Shown: positions 27,044-37,233, counted from the stretch's first letter. The stretch is 64,000 nt of DNA from Stutzerimonas degradans (GCF_024448505.1 NZ_JAMOHV010000005.1:124001-188000); one strand, 5' to 3'. The notes: a model not told the origin generated them from the sequence alone. Translations and numbers: made by a program.

Positions 27044-27534
27044 GGGTAGGCCTCCAGCAGGGCGGCGACGCCTTCGCTGCGTACATCGCCGAAGGTGTCA
27101 TCGTCGATCATCAGTGCCGGGGCCTTGTCGCAGTTGCCCAGACAGCACACCGGAATGAGGGTAAAGCGGCCGTCGGCGGTGGTCTGACCCGGTGCGATGC
27201 CCAGCTGATGCTGCAGTGCCTCGAGGATCGATTCGTGGCCGCCGATGAAGCAGGTCATGCTGTCGCAGACGCGGATGATGTGGCGACCCACCGGTTGGCG
27301 GAAGATCTGGCTGTAGAAGGTCGCCACGCCCTCGACATCGCTGGCGGGAATGCCGAGCAGCTCGCCGATCGCATCGGCGGCACCGTCCGGCACCCAGCCG
27401 CGGGCCTTCTGCACGATCTTCAGGGCTTCGATGGAAGCCGCGCGCGGGTCTTCGTAGTGGTGCATCTCATGCTCGATGGCCGAGCGTTCGGCTGCGCTGA
27501 GGGCGAAACGGTCAGTCTGGATAAGCGTGCTCAT
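27040..27534 (-). CDS. nuoE: NADH-quinone oxidoreductase subunit E ([2Fe-2S])
   Basis: The 164-residue thioredoxin-fold subunit carries cluster N1a. The Cys pairs are visible in [11 protein letters not shown] and [15 protein letters not shown]. It is almost contiguous with nuoCD (one base apart) and overlaps nuoF. Confidence 0.97.
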   Translation of the reverse strand: MSTLIQTDRFALSAAERSAIEHEMHHYEDPRAASIEALKIVQKARGWVPDGAADAIGELLGIPASDVEGVATFYSQIFRQPVGRHIIRVCDSMTCFIGGHESILEALQHQLGIAPGQTTADGRFTLIPVCCLGNCDKAPALMIDDDTFGDVRSEGVAALLEAYP

Positions 27535-27535
27535 A

Positions 27536-29317
27536 TCAGCGGTCCACGTCGGCCATGACGAAATCGATACTGCCCAGATAGGCGATGAGGTCCGCGACCA
27601 TGCTGCCGCGGATCACGGCCGGGATCTGCTGCAGGTGCGGGAAGCTCGGCGTGCGAATGCGCGTGCGATAGCTCATGGTGCTGCCGTCGCTGGTCAAGTA
27701 ATAGCTGTTGATGCCCTTGGTCGCCTCGATCATCTGGAAGCTCTCGTTGGCCGGCATCACCGGCCCCCACGATACCTGCAGGAAGTGCGTGATCATGGTT
27801 TCGATGTGCTGCAGCGTGCGTTCCTTCGGCGGCGGCGTAGTCAGCGGGTGATCGGCTTTGTAAGGACCTTCGGGCATGTGTTTCAGGCACTGCTCGATGA
27901 TGCGCAGGCTTTCGCGCATCTCGCCCATCTTCACCAGGCAGCGGTCGTAGGCATCGCCATTAACCGCCAGCGGAACCTCGAACTCGAAATGCTGGTAGCC
28001 CGAGTAGGGGCGTGCCTTGCGGATGTCGAAGTCGCAGCCGGTAGCGCGCAGGCCAGCACCGGTGGTGCCCCACTCCAGAGCCTCCTTGGTGTTGTAGGCA
28101 GCCACGCCCTTGGTGCGACCGATCAGAATGCTGTTTTTCAGCGCGGCCTTCTCATACTCGGCCAAGCGCTTGGGCATCCAGTCGAGGAACTCGCGGACCA
28201 GCTTGTCCCAACCGCGCGGCAAGTCATGCGCCACACCGCCGATGCGGTACCAGGCCGGGTGCATACGGAAACCGGTGATCGCCTCGATCACCTGGTAGGC
28301 GCGCTGGCGGTCGGTGAAGGTAAAGAACACCGGCGTCATGGCGCCAACGTCCTGAATATAGGTGCCCAGGTACAGCAGATGGTTCTGGATGCGGAAGAAC
28401 TCCGCCATCATCACGCGAATGAAGTCGACGCGGTCCGGCACCTTGATGCCGGCGAGTTTCTCCACCGCCAGCACGTAGGGCAGGTTGTTCATCACCCCGC
28501 CGAGGTAGTCGATACGGTCCGTATAGGGAATGAAGCTGTGCCAGCTCTGGCGCTCGGCCATCTTCTCGGCGCCGCGATGGTGATAACCGATCTCCGGTAC
28601 GCAATCGATGATTTCCTCGCCATCGAGTTGCAGGATGATGCGGAAAGCGCCGTGCGCCGAGGGGTGGTTCGGGCCGAGGTTGAGGAACATGTAGTCCTCA
28701 TGAGGGCCGCTGCGCTTCATGCCCCAGTCCTCGGGCTTGAAGCGCAGGGCCTCCTGCTCCAAGTCCTGCTTGGCGGCGGTTAGGCTGTAGGGATCGAACT
28801 CGGTCGCGCGTGCCGGGTAGTCCTTGCGCAGCGGATGCCCTTCCCAGGTCGGCGGCATGAGCATGCGCGCAAGACGAGGATGTCCGGTGAAGTCGATGCC
28901 ATACATGTCCCAGACTTCGCGCTCGTACCAGTTGGCGTTCGGCCAGACACCGGTAGCAGTCGGCAGGCTGAGATCCTTCTCCGACAGTGCGACCTTGATC
29001 ATCACGTCGCTGTTACGCTCCAGCGACATCAGATGATAGAAGACGCTGAAGTCCGCGGCGGGCAGACCCTGGCGCTGGGTGCGCAGGCGCTCGTCGACAC
29101 CGTGCAGGTCGTAGAGCATTACGTAGGGTTTGCGTACCTGGCGCAGGAAGCTCAGGACCTCGATCAGGCGCTCGCGTGGCACCCAGAGGACCGGCATGCC
29201 AGTGCGGGTGGGCTGCGCGGTAAAGAGGTCGGCGCCAAAGCGCGCATTCAGTTCGACGACGATATCCTGGTCGTCAGCCTTGTAGGGCGGGATGTACAGA
29301 GCGCTGTCTGCAGTCAT
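27536..29317 (-). CDS. nuoCD: Fused NADH-quinone oxidoreductase subunit C/D
   Basis: The 593-residue fusion joins the NuoC 30-kDa domain (about residues 1-190, with [25 protein letters not shown]) to the NuoD 49-kDa domain (about 205-593, with [22 protein letters not shown] and [14 protein letters not shown] at the quinone site). It ends in [11 protein letters not shown], the usual NuoD C-terminus. The fusion is typical of Pseudomonas and enterobacteria. Confidence 0.97.
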   Translation of the reverse strand: MTADSALYIPPYKADDQDIVVELNARFGADLFTAQPTRTGMPVLWVPRERLIEVLSFLRQVRKPYVMLYDLHGVDERLRTQRQGLPAADFSVFYHLMSLERNSDVMIKVALSEKDLSLPTATGVWPNANWYEREVWDMYGIDFTGHPRLARMLMPPTWEGHPLRKDYPARATEFDPYSLTAAKQDLEQEALRFKPEDWGMKRSGPHEDYMFLNLGPNHPSAHGAFRIILQLDGEEIIDCVPEIGYHHRGAEKMAERQSWHSFIPYTDRIDYLGGVMNNLPYVLAVEKLAGIKVPDRVDFIRVMMAEFFRIQNHLLYLGTYIQDVGAMTPVFFTFTDRQRAYQVIEAITGFRMHPAWYRIGGVAHDLPRGWDKLVREFLDWMPKRLAEYEKAALKNSILIGRTKGVAAYNTKEALEWGTTGAGLRATGCDFDIRKARPYSGYQHFEFEVPLAVNGDAYDRCLVKMGEMRESLRIIEQCLKHMPEGPYKADHPLTTPPPKERTLQHIETMITHFLQVSWGPVMPANESFQMIEATKGINSYYLTSDGSTMSYRTRIRTPSFPHLQQIPAVIRGSMVADLIAYLGSIDFVMADVDR

Positions 29318-29386
29318 GATCTCGGTCGCTTTCGGTCAACGTTGGGGTGCGAGCAGACCTTCCCGCGAGGGAAGGCGGAAGCTGGA

Positions 29387-30061
29387 TCACACGTCGTCGG
29401 GGCTGCGCAGGTTGGTTACCTGGATACGCTGTTCGCGTCGCTGTTCTTTCTGCGAAGGCATTTCGGCACGGTAGATGCCTTGGTCGCCAACGACCCAGGA
29501 CAGCGGGCGGCGCTCCTTGCCTATGGAGTCCTGCAGCAGTTGCAAGCCTTGCAGGAATGCCTCAGGACGGGGCGGGCAGCCGGGTATGTAGACGTCGACG
29601 GGGAGGAACTTGTCGACCCCCTGAACGACCGAGTAGATGTCGTACATACCACCGGAATTGGCGCACGAGCCCATCGAGATGACCCACTTGGGCTCGAGCA
29701 TTTGTTCGTAGAGACGCTGGATGATCGGCGCCATCTTGATGAAGCAGGTGCCGGCGATGACCATGAAATCGGCCTGACGCGGTGATGCTCGAATCACTTC
29801 GGCACCAAATCGGGCGATGTCATGCGGAGCGGTGAAGGCAGTCGTCATCTCCACGTAGCAGCAGGACAGACCGAAGTTATATGGCCAAAGGGAGTTCTTG
29901 CGTCCCCAGTTGACCGCATTGCTCAGTACGTCTTCCAGCTTGCCCATGTAGATGTTGCGATGGACTTGTCCTTCTAGTGGGTCGGCAACAGTCTCCTGCT
30001 GACCGATCGGATAGCGGTCATTGACCGCATCCGGATCGATCCGGGTAAGTTTGTATTGCAT
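29387..30061 (-). CDS. nuoB: NADH-quinone oxidoreductase subunit B (cluster N2)
   Basis: The 224-residue subunit binds the terminal [4Fe-4S] cluster N2 next to quinone. The consecutive Cys pair is in [11 protein letters not shown], with further ligands in GTCFIKMAP and PGCPPRPEA. It follows nuoA by 10 bases. Confidence 0.97.
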   Translation of the reverse strand: MQYKLTRIDPDAVNDRYPIGQQETVADPLEGQVHRNIYMGKLEDVLSNAVNWGRKNSLWPYNFGLSCCYVEMTTAFTAPHDIARFGAEVIRASPRQADFMVIAGTCFIKMAPIIQRLYEQMLEPKWVISMGSCANSGGMYDIYSVVQGVDKFLPVDVYIPGCPPRPEAFLQGLQLLQDSIGKERRPLSWVVGDQGIYRAEMPSQKEQRREQRIQVTNLRSPDDV

Positions 30062-30071
30062 GTGAAGAGCC

Positions 30072-30479
30072 TCATTGTTTTAGCTTCGCCTGTCGCTCGC
30101 GACGGCTCGCAGGTGCCCAATCGAGCGCCCCGACCCGCCAAAGGTAGACAAGACCTGCCAACAGAATTGCTATGAATACGGTAGCTTCAATGAGGCCCGC
30201 CCAGCCGCTTTCGCGCACTGATACGGCCCAGGCAAAGAGATAAAGGGCTTCAACGTCGAAGATCACGAAGAGCATCGCGACCAGATAGAATTTTGCGGAG
30301 AGTCGCAGGCGGGCGCTGCCAGTGGGGACGATGCCGGATTCGAAGGGTTCGTTCTTGGCACGGCCCCAGGCTTTGCTGCCCAGCAGGCTGGAGGCGCCGA
30401 GCATGAAAGCGCAAAGGGCGATGACACCAAGAAGAAATACTGCGAAGCCCCAATTGTGGGACAGAGCTACATCAGGCAT
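30072..30479 (-). CDS. nuoA: NADH-quinone oxidoreductase subunit A
   Basis: The 135-residue three-helix membrane subunit is the first of the operon. It contains the [44 protein letters not shown] stretch typical of NuoA/ND3, including the loop that contacts the quinone site. AAAGGGG precedes ATG 30479. Confidence 0.97.
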   Translation of the reverse strand: MPDVALSHNWGFAVFLLGVIALCAFMLGASSLLGSKAWGRAKNEPFESGIVPTGSARLRLSAKFYLVAMLFVIFDVEALYLFAWAVSVRESGWAGLIEATVFIAILLAGLVYLWRVGALDWAPASRRERQAKLKQ

Positions 30480-30518
30480 GCCGGGCCCCTTTAACGGAAC
30501 GGCTTGAATAAGTCCAGC

Positions 30519-30588
30519 TTGCGACAGCGACCATGCGTCGCAACTCCTAATGGCCGGGCATTCTATGCGTCTGCAAAAATTAAGTACA
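30519..30588 (-). promoter_or_regulatory. Candidate nuo operon promoter and 5'-UTR hairpin
   Basis: On the minus strand a -10-like TAGAAT (30560-30565) has a weak -35-like TGTACT 17 bases upstream (30583-30588). The predicted 5' UTR then contains arms TTGCGAC/GTCGCAA (30519-30525 and 30537-30543) separated by 11 bases. I see no good FNR/ANR site. Confidence 0.4.
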
Positions 30589-30625
30589 TGTTTCTGTATG
30601 AAACTTATTGAGGTTTTCTCTAGCT

Positions 30626-31450
30626 TTAATTGATTTCATCAATGCTCGCAGCGTAGTTCGACATCATCCGCACCAGGCCGTCTGGGGTGCGTGCCAGCTT
30701 CGAATTACGATGGTGGTCGGCGCGAGAAAAAGCCCCGTCGCTACTTCTTGCTGCGACTTCGCCGATCACGAGAATCGCAGGGCTCTTCAGCTTGAAGGTC
30801 AAGGCGTCGCGGTACATGTCGGCGAGGCTGGAGCGGCATTCGAGCTGCTGCGGCAATGAGGCGTTCTCGATCATCGCCACTGGCGTCGAAGCGGCAAGAC
30901 CACCTTCCAGCAGCCCGGCCTGCACCTGCTCCAGCTTGCTCACACCCATGTACACCACCAGCGTGGTGCCGCTTTTGGCCAGCGCCTGCCATTCCGGACT
31001 GCTGTCGTCGAGCGTGTGCGCTGTTACCAGGGTGACGCCGCGGGCGACGCCGCGCTGGGTCAGCGAGATACCGCATTGCGTGGCGCCGGCCAGGCCGGCG
31101 GTGATGCCGTTGACCAGCTCGACCTCGATGCCGCGTGCCGACAGCCATTCGGCTTCTTCGCCACCGCGGCCGAAGATGCACGGATCGCCACCCTTGAGGC
31201 GCACCACGCACTTGCCCTGGCGGGCGTAACGCAGCATCAGACGGTGGATGAAGGCTTGCGGTGTGGAGCGGCAGCCGCCGCGCTTGCCCACCGGGATGAT
31301 GCGAGCGTTCGGGCAGTGTTCGAGCACGGCGGGGTTGACCAGATCGTCGATCATCACCACCTGTGCCTCGCCCAGCGCGCGCACGGCCTTGAGGGTCAGC
31401 AGTTCCGGGTCGCCGGGGCCGGCGCCTACCAGCCAGACTTTTGCGCTCAT
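30626..31450 (-). CDS. cobA: Uroporphyrinogen-III C-methyltransferase (SUMT)
   Basis: SUMT makes precorrin-2 from uroporphyrinogen III with S-adenosylmethionine, the first step toward the siroheme that NirB requires. The 274-residue product has the family motifs [19 protein letters not shown] near the N-terminus, [21 protein letters not shown], and the [14 protein letters not shown] region. I start it at ATG 31450 (MSAKVWLVG) with GAGGA upstream. It has no CysG-type N-terminal dehydrogenase/ferrochelatase domain, so those steps are encoded elsewhere. It is the last gene of the nirB operon, 25 bases after nasA. Confidence 0.94.
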   Translation of the reverse strand: MSAKVWLVGAGPGDPELLTLKAVRALGEAQVVMIDDLVNPAVLEHCPNARIIPVGKRGGCRSTPQAFIHRLMLRYARQGKCVVRLKGGDPCIFGRGGEEAEWLSARGIEVELVNGITAGLAGATQCGISLTQRGVARGVTLVTAHTLDDSSPEWQALAKSGTTLVVYMGVSKLEQVQAGLLEGGLAASTPVAMIENASLPQQLECRSSLADMYRDALTFKLKSPAILVIGEVAARSSDGAFSRADHHRNSKLARTPDGLVRMMSNYAASIDEIN

Positions 31451-31475
31451 GGGGTAATCCTCGTCTTGGTTGGTA

Positions 31476-34181
31476 TCAGAGAAGTGCGCGTTCCGGCTGG
31501 CTGGCCAGCAGACGCTTAATTTCGGGTACGCAGGAGCCACAGCTGGTGCCGCAGCCGAGCTCCTGCTTGAGGCCGGTCAGATCGAGACCGCGCTCGATGC
31601 CTGCACGGACCTTGCTCTGGCTGACGTTCATGCAGTTGCACAGAATACGGTCGGTGCTGATGGTCGCGCCGCCAGGTGGCGCGCTGAGTGGCGCCAGCAG
31701 CCAGCGGCGCAGTTCGGCGTCCGCACTGCCGCTTTCCCAGAGCCCGCGCAGCCACTGCCGGGCGACGGTTTCGCCGGCCAGGCGCAGGGCGACGATGCGG
31801 CCGTCCTCGATGCGTACGCGCTTGCCGACAGCACGGCGGGGATCGTCATAGGCCAGCATCGGACCTTCATCGAGGCCGAGCAGGTGGTCGATGGTATCCA
31901 GCTCGACGGCCGTTGGCGCCGCATCTCGGGCGCCGCGGATCAGCAGCGCCGAGCGCTCGCGACCGCCGAGGCTGAAGCTGGCGTAGTCGAAGGTTTCGAA
32001 CAATGGCCGCAACGCCTCGAAGCGTCGCTGCACATCGCCCTCAACCAGCGCGAAGAACTGCCAGGGCAATTCGGCTTGTTCCACTTCAATGCCGGCGTGC
32101 TTGAGTTCGGGCTGCTTCGACAAAGGGTCGACGCTGGCCAGGGTAAGCACGTTGCAGCCCAGCCCCTTGAGGAATCGATCACCCCAGTGCATCGGCAGGA
32201 AGGCCTGGCCGGCGCGCAGGCTTTCATCCTTCTGCACCGGCAGGATCAGGCTGCCGCGCCGGCTCTTCACCTGTACCAGCTGGCCGTCCAGCAGACGTCG
32301 GCGACGCATATCCTCGGCGTTCATGCCGAGTAGAGCTTCCTCGACATGGCCGAACAGCCGCGCCGCGGTGCCGGTGCGGCTCATGCCGTGCCACTGGTCG
32401 CGCAGCCGGCCGGTATTGAGGGTTAGCGGGTAGCGCGCCTCGCGCTTTTCCTTCGGCGCCTGGTAGTGCTCGGCGATAAAGCGCGCACGACCAGTGGCAG
32501 TGGGAAACACACCGTCACCATACAGCCGCGCGGTGCCCTGTTGGCTGCCCGGCGGGAATGGCCACTGCTGCGGACCGAGCGTGTCGATCAGTGCGTAGCT
32601 CAGGCCGCTGTAGTCCAGATCGCGGGCGGCGGTGAGCGGCTTGTACTCCTCGAACAGCGCCTCGGCATTCTCGAACGCGAACAGGCTCGGCTCGCCGGGG
32701 CGCAGGCGACGTTCCAGCCGTCGGGCGAAATCGCAGGTGATCGCCCAGTCCGCGCGCGCTTCGCCGGGCGCCGGCACGGCGCGACGCACATGGCTGATGC
32801 GGCGCTCGGAGTTGGTCACCGTGCCTTCCTTCTCGCCCCAGCTCGCGGCCGGCAGCAGCAGGTCGGCGTGGCGGCAGGTTTCGGTGGTGAAGAAGGCTTC
32901 CTGCACCACGACGAAGGGACAGGCGGCCAGAGCCTCATGGACTTTCTGTTGGTCCGGCAGTGACTGCGCCGGGTTGGTGCAAGCGATCCACAGCGCCTTG
33001 ATCTTGCCGGCGCGCACCGCCTCGAACAGCTCGATAGCGGACAGTCCAGGCTGTTTCGGCAGCTGCTCGACACCCCAGTAGCCCGCCACTTCAGCGCGGT
33101 GTTCGGCATTGGCCGCGTCGCGGTGGCCGGGCAGCAGGTTGGACAGGCTGCCGGTTTCGCGTCCGCCCATGGCGTTCGGTTGGCCGGTGAGCGAGAAAGG
33201 GCCGGCACCCGGCTTGCCGATCTGTCCGGTGGCCAGGTGCAGGTTGATCAGCGCGCTGTTCTTGGCGCTGCCGGCGGTTGACTGATTCAGCCCCATGCAC
33301 CACAGGGAGAGGAAGGCTGGTGCGCTTCCAATCAGCCGCGCGCAGGTTTGCAGATAATCTACCGGGATGCCGCAGAGGTCGGCGACCATCGCCGGAGTGT
33401 AGTCGCGCACCAGGCTTTTCAGCGCATCGAAGCCTTCGGTATGGGCATCGATGAAGCGGCGGTCGATCCAGCCTTCCCACATGAGGATATGCAGCAGGCC
33501 GTGGAACAGCGCGACATCGGTGCCGGGCAGGATCGGCAGGTGCAGATCGGCCAGCTCGCTGGTGTCGGTGCGCCGCGGGTCGACGACGATGAGGGTCATC
33601 TCCGGTCGCTTCGCCTTGGCTTCTTCCAGACGGCGGAACAACACCGGATGCGCATAGGCCATGTTGCTCCCGGCGATCAGCAGGCAGTCGGCCAGCTCGA
33701 TGTCCTCGTACGAGCAGGGTGGGGCGTCGGCGCCCAGGCTGCGCTTGTAGCCGACCACCGCCGAGGACATGCACAGCCGCGAGTTGGAATCCAGGTTGTT
33801 GGTGCCGACCAGGGCGCGGGCCAGTTTGTTGAAGGCGTAGTAGTCCTCGGTCAGCAGCTGGCCGGAGACATAGAAGGCGACGCTGTCCGGCCCGTGTTCG
33901 CGGATGGTCTCGGCGAAAACGTTGGCCGCGTGCTCCAGCGCGCTGTCCCAGTCGGTGCGGCTGCGGGCCAGGCCCTTGCCCAGACGCAGCTCAGGGTAGA
34001 GCGCGCGGGCCCCCAGGTCGCCGGTCAGGTGCAGGGTCGAGCCCTTGCTGCACAGCTTGCCAAGGTTGGCCGGATGGCTGGGGTCGCCAGCCACGTCGAG
34101 GATGCGCTCGCCGTCGTGCTCGATCAGCACGCCACAGCCGACTCCGCAGTAGCAGCAGGTCGAGGCGGTTGTCATACGCAT
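31476..34181 (-). CDS. nasA: Assimilatory nitrate reductase, molybdopterin catalytic subunit
   Basis: This cytoplasmic enzyme reduces nitrate to nitrite for nitrogen assimilation. The 901-residue product starts with a [4Fe-4S] motif (CCYCGVGCG...LCSKGSTLH), continues with the bis-MGD oxidoreductase fold (SNMAYAHPVLFRR, WCMGLNQSTAGSAKN, GQPNAMGGRETG), and has a C-terminal molybdopterin-dinucleotide-binding domain (about 620-720). It ends in a BFD-like [2Fe-2S] domain (CNCMNVSQSKVRAGIE, then CGTSCGSC), an extra electron-entry module of NasA-type enzymes. I start it at ATG 34181 with AGGAG 8 bases upstream; ATG 34175 is the alternative. No NADH-diaphorase partner gene is present here, so the donor is probably ferredoxin/flavodoxin or an unlinked reductase. 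Confidence 0.94.
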   Translation of the reverse strand: MRMTTASTCCYCGVGCGVLIEHDGERILDVAGDPSHPANLGKLCSKGSTLHLTGDLGARALYPELRLGKGLARSRTDWDSALEHAANVFAETIREHGPDSVAFYVSGQLLTEDYYAFNKLARALVGTNNLDSNSRLCMSSAVVGYKRSLGADAPPCSYEDIELADCLLIAGSNMAYAHPVLFRRLEEAKAKRPEMTLIVVDPRRTDTSELADLHLPILPGTDVALFHGLLHILMWEGWIDRRFIDAHTEGFDALKSLVRDYTPAMVADLCGIPVDYLQTCARLIGSAPAFLSLWCMGLNQSTAGSAKNSALINLHLATGQIGKPGAGPFSLTGQPNAMGGRETGSLSNLLPGHRDAANAEHRAEVAGYWGVEQLPKQPGLSAIELFEAVRAGKIKALWIACTNPAQSLPDQQKVHEALAACPFVVVQEAFFTTETCRHADLLLPAASWGEKEGTVTNSERRISHVRRAVPAPGEARADWAITCDFARRLERRLRPGEPSLFAFENAEALFEEYKPLTAARDLDYSGLSYALIDTLGPQQWPFPPGSQQGTARLYGDGVFPTATGRARFIAEHYQAPKEKREARYPLTLNTGRLRDQWHGMSRTGTAARLFGHVEEALLGMNAEDMRRRRLLDGQLVQVKSRRGSLILPVQKDESLRAGQAFLPMHWGDRFLKGLGCNVLTLASVDPLSKQPELKHAGIEVEQAELPWQFFALVEGDVQRRFEALRPLFETFDYASFSLGGRERSALLIRGARDAAPTAVELDTIDHLLGLDEGPMLAYDDPRRAVGKRVRIEDGRIVALRLAGETVARQWLRGLWESGSADAELRRWLLAPLSAPPGGATISTDRILCNCMNVSQSKVRAGIERGLDLTGLKQELGCGTSCGSCVPEIKRLLASQPERALL

Positions 34182-34263
34182 GGCGTGGTCTCCTGGAAGG
34201 TCGAGCGGGTGCGACGTCGTAGGGTGGACAACGCTTCGCTTGTCCACCGCTTCGTCGGTCGTA

Positions 34264-34590
34264 TCAGGCACATTTGGCTGCGCTATTCAGCGCCAGTTGT
34301 ACGCGACCATTCTCGACGCGTGCCTCGTGGCGGTGTGCGCAGCCCACATCGGGTGCAAGCGCCTCGCCGCTGGCTAGATCGATCTGCCAGTTGTGCAGCG
34401 GGCAGGCGACCTGCTTGCCGTAGACGATCCCCTGCGACAGCGGGCCGCCCTTGTGTGGGCAGCGGTCGTCGAGGGCAAAGACCTGATCGTCCGCGGTGCG
34501 GAAGATCGCGATATCACCCTTGGGGCCGGCGACGATGCGCGAGCCGAGCGGGTTGATTTCATCCAGTGCGCAGATATCGAGCCAGTTCAT
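34264..34590 (-). CDS. nirD: Nitrite reductase small subunit
   Basis: The 108-residue Rieske-fold small subunit of NADH-dependent assimilatory nitrite reductase has CPHKGGPLSQG and CPLHNWQIDL, which keep the Cys-His pairs of a [2Fe-2S] Rieske site. Many NirD proteins have lost them, so this one may bind a cluster. It sits 24 bases after nirB and 82 bases before nasA. Confidence 0.95.
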   Translation of the reverse strand: MNWLDICALDEINPLGSRIVAGPKGDIAIFRTADDQVFALDDRCPHKGGPLSQGIVYGKQVACPLHNWQIDLASGEALAPDVGCAHRHEARVENGRVQLALNSAAKCA

Positions 34591-34614
34591 GCGGTGTTCC
34601 TCCAGATCAGGTTC

Positions 34615-37065
34615 TCAGGCGTTTTCCAGCTGCTTGACGGCGATGCGGTCGAATTCCTTCTTCAGCTGCGGCTTGGAAAGCTGCTCCTGCCACGGGTCCT
34701 GCTCGAAGGAGAGCGAGAACAACAGCCGTTGATGCAGCGCCTTGCGTCGCTCGGCGTCGTCCAGCACGGCCTTCTTGATGTGGTCCATGCCGACGCGCTG
34801 CATGTAGTGCACGGTGCGCTCGAGGTAGAAGGCTTCCTCGCGGTAGAGCTGGAGGAACGCCAGGCTGTGTTCCATGACCTCCTCGGCCGTCTTCACCTTG
34901 ACGAAGAACTCGCCGGCCTCGGTCTTGATGCCGCCGTTGCCGCCGATGTACAGCTCCCAGCCGGAGTCCACGCCGATGATGCCGACGTCCTTGATGCCGG
35001 ATTCGGCGCAGTTGCGCGGGCAGCCGGAGACGGCCAGCTTGACCTTGTGCGGCGACCACATGTTGAAAAGGGCGTGTTCCAGGTCAATGCCCATCTGCGT
35101 GCTGTTCTGCGTACCGAAGCGGCAGAACTCGCTGCCGACGCAGGTCTTCACTGTGCGGATGGATTTGCCGTAGGCGTGGCCGGAAGGCATATCCAGGTCT
35201 TTCCAGACACCCGGCAGGTCTTCCTTCCTGATGCCCAGCAGGTCGATGCGCTGGCCGCCGGTGACCTTGACCATCGGCACCTGATACTTGTCCGCCACAT
35301 CGGCGATGCGCCGCAGCTCGGCGGCATTGGTGACGCCGCCCCACATCCGCGGGATGACCGAGTAGGTGCCGTCCTTCTGGATGTTGGCGTGGGCGCGCTC
35401 GTTGATGAAGCGCGATTGCGGGTCGTCCTTGGCTTCGCCCGGCCAGGTGGAGATCAGGTAGTAGTTCAACGCCGGCCGGCAGGTGGCGCAGCCGTTTGGC
35501 GTGCGCCAATCCATGAAGGCCATGGCCGCCGGGATGCTGGTCAAGTGGTGCTCGCGAATGGCCTTGCGCACCTGACCGTGGTTGAGGTCGCTGCAGCCGC
35601 AGATGGCCTTCTCGCTCTTCGGCTTGACGTCGGCCGCGCCGCCCACGGTGTTGATCAGAATCTGTTCGACCAGCCCGGTGCAGGAACCGCAGGAACTGGC
35701 GGCCTTGGTGTGCTTTTTCACCTCGTCCACCGAGAACAGCCCGTGTTCCTGGATCGCCTTGACGATGGTGCCCTTGCACACCCCGTTGCAGCCGCAGACT
35801 TCCATGTCGTCCGGCATGGACATGGCCTTGCTCTGGCCCTGATGGCCGGCATCGCCGATGGCGCCCTCGCCAAACATCAGATGGTCGCGGATCTGCGCGA
35901 CGTTCTGGCCCTCGCGGACCTGGCGGAAGTACCAGCCGCCATCGGCGGTGTCGCCGTAGAGGCAGGCGCCGACCAGTACGTCGTCCTTGATCACCAGCTT
36001 CTTGTAGACGCCGCCGATGGGGTCGGAGAGGGTGATGGTCTCGGTGCCGTCGCCGCCGATGAAATCGCCGGCCGAGAACAGATCGATGCCGGTGACCTTG
36101 AGCTTGGTCGAGGTCACCGAGCCCAGATAGCGGGAGAAGCCGAGCATGGCCAAGTGATTGGCGCAGACCTTGGCCTGTTCGAACAGCGGCGCGACCAGGC
36201 CATAGGCGATGCCGCGATGGTTGGCGCATTCGCCGACAGCGTAGATGCGCGGGTCGTAGGTCTGCAGGGTGTCGTTGACCAGAATGCCGCGATTGCACGG
36301 GATGCCGGCCTGTTCGGCCAGTTCGCTGTTGGGGCGGATGCCGGCGGCCATCACCACCAAGTCGGCGGGGATCACTTCACCGTCCTTGAACTTGACCGCG
36401 CAGACCCGGCGTTCGCCGTTGTCGAGCAGTTCGGCGGTGTGCTTCGGCAGGAGAAACTTCAGGCCACGGCTTTCCAGCGCGCTCTGCAGCAGGGTGCCGG
36501 CGGTCTTGTCGAGCTGGCGTTCCATCAGCCAGTCACCGATGTGCACCACGGTGACGTCCATGCCCCGCAGCTTGAGGCCGTTCGCCGCTTCCAGGCCGAG
36601 CAGGCCGCCGCCGATGACCACCGCGTGTTTGTGGGTTTTGGCTGTTTCCATCATCACCTGGGTGTCGGCAATGTCGCGGTAGCCGATTACGCCCTGCAGG
36701 TCCTTGCCGGGAATCGGCAGGATGAACGGGCTGGAGCCGGTGGCGATGAGCAAGCGGTCGTATTCCGCCTCGCTGCCGTCATCGGCGATGACCCGGCGTC
36801 TGACGCGGTCGATCTTCACCACCTTGCGGTTGAGCATCAGGCGGATGTCGTTCTCGGCGTACCAGTTCAGGTCGTTGAGCACGATCTCTTCGAACTGTTG
36901 TTCGCCGGCCAGCACGGGCGAGAGTAGGATGCGGTTGTAGTTGGGATGCGGCTCGGCGCCGAACACCGTGATGTCGTAGAGGTCGCGGGTGAGCTTGAGC
37001 AGCTCCTCCAGGGTTCGTACGCCGGCCATGCCGTTGCCGATCATCACCAGTTTGAGTTTCTTCAT
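34615..37065 (-). CDS. nirB: Nitrite reductase [NAD(P)H] large subunit
   Basis: NirB reduces nitrite to ammonium in the cytoplasm. The 816-residue product has an N-terminal FAD/NAD(P)H reductase region (GNGMAGVRTLEELL at the FAD site, VVIGGGLLGLEAANGL at the NAD site). Two BFD-like [2Fe-2S] domains follow (CGCNGVCKG...SCGSCTGL, then ICGCSDLNHGQVR...GCATCRPALNYY). The C-terminal sulfite/nitrite reductase domain has siroheme-[4Fe-4S] ligands in CVGSEFCRFG and SGCPRNCAESG. I start it at ATG 37065 (MKKLKLVMIGNG) with CGGAGAA upstream; the longer frame runs through the leader terminator. It heads nirB-nirD-nasA-cobA and is preceded by a NasT-type leader. Confidence 0.96.
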   Translation of the reverse strand: MKKLKLVMIGNGMAGVRTLEELLKLTRDLYDITVFGAEPHPNYNRILLSPVLAGEQQFEEIVLNDLNWYAENDIRLMLNRKVVKIDRVRRRVIADDGSEAEYDRLLIATGSSPFILPIPGKDLQGVIGYRDIADTQVMMETAKTHKHAVVIGGGLLGLEAANGLKLRGMDVTVVHIGDWLMERQLDKTAGTLLQSALESRGLKFLLPKHTAELLDNGERRVCAVKFKDGEVIPADLVVMAAGIRPNSELAEQAGIPCNRGILVNDTLQTYDPRIYAVGECANHRGIAYGLVAPLFEQAKVCANHLAMLGFSRYLGSVTSTKLKVTGIDLFSAGDFIGGDGTETITLSDPIGGVYKKLVIKDDVLVGACLYGDTADGGWYFRQVREGQNVAQIRDHLMFGEGAIGDAGHQGQSKAMSMPDDMEVCGCNGVCKGTIVKAIQEHGLFSVDEVKKHTKAASSCGSCTGLVEQILINTVGGAADVKPKSEKAICGCSDLNHGQVRKAIREHHLTSIPAAMAFMDWRTPNGCATCRPALNYYLISTWPGEAKDDPQSRFINERAHANIQKDGTYSVIPRMWGGVTNAAELRRIADVADKYQVPMVKVTGGQRIDLLGIRKEDLPGVWKDLDMPSGHAYGKSIRTVKTCVGSEFCRFGTQNSTQMGIDLEHALFNMWSPHKVKLAVSGCPRNCAESGIKDVGIIGVDSGWELYIGGNGGIKTEAGEFFVKVKTAEEVMEHSLAFLQLYREEAFYLERTVHYMQRVGMDHIKKAVLDDAERRKALHQRLLFSLSFEQDPWQEQLSKPQLKKEFDRIAVKQLENA

Positions 37066-37117
37066 GCCCGTTCTCCGTGCCAGCTGCCGTCCGGCCTGCT
37101 CGAAATTTTTCAACAAC

Positions 37118-37157
37118 AAAAAAGGCGTCCCACCGGTTATCCGGTGAGGACGCCTTT
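37118..37157 (-). terminator. Leader terminator of nirB operon
   Basis: On the minus strand AAAGGCGTCC pairs with GGACGCCTTT, extended by CACCGG/CCGGTG past a one-base bulge, with loop ATAA and a following T-run. It lies inside the nirB 5' UTR, about 50 bases before the gene, so transcription would stop here by default. Its 5' arm is shared with the P2 hairpin of the antiterminator. Confidence 0.88.
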
Positions 37158-37180
37158 GTCCGTGTCCCGCTCGATCGGGA
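37148..37180 (-). promoter_or_regulatory. ANTAR-type dual hexaloop antiterminator (NasT target) of nirB
   Basis: Two successive hairpins each have a six-base loop with A at position 1 and G at position 4, the signature recognised by ANTAR proteins. P1 has arms TCCCG/CGGGA and loop ATCGAG (37165-37180). P2 has arms GGAC/GTCC and loop AAAGGC (37148-37161). The linker is three bases. P2 uses the loop and 3' arm that form the terminator's 5' arm, so the two structures exclude each other. The ANTAR protein NasT is encoded at 42061-42651. Confidence 0.85.
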
Positions 37181-37233
37181 AGCCAGGCTCTCGTCGTTGA
37201 GGGGCTGGCGCTATGTTCGCTGGTGATTGGTAT

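Noticed and set aside
30629-30643. FNR/ANR-like inverted repeat TTGATTTCATCAA
   Set aside because: The half-sites are separated by three bases and not the required four, and the sequence simply encodes the last residues (SIDEIN) of cobA.
34264-37065. Possible frameshift or extra gene in the nirB-nirD region because of long frames on both strands
   Set aside because: Both NirB and NirD read continuously with all cofactor motifs in one frame each; the opposite-strand frame of about 840 codons has no motif.
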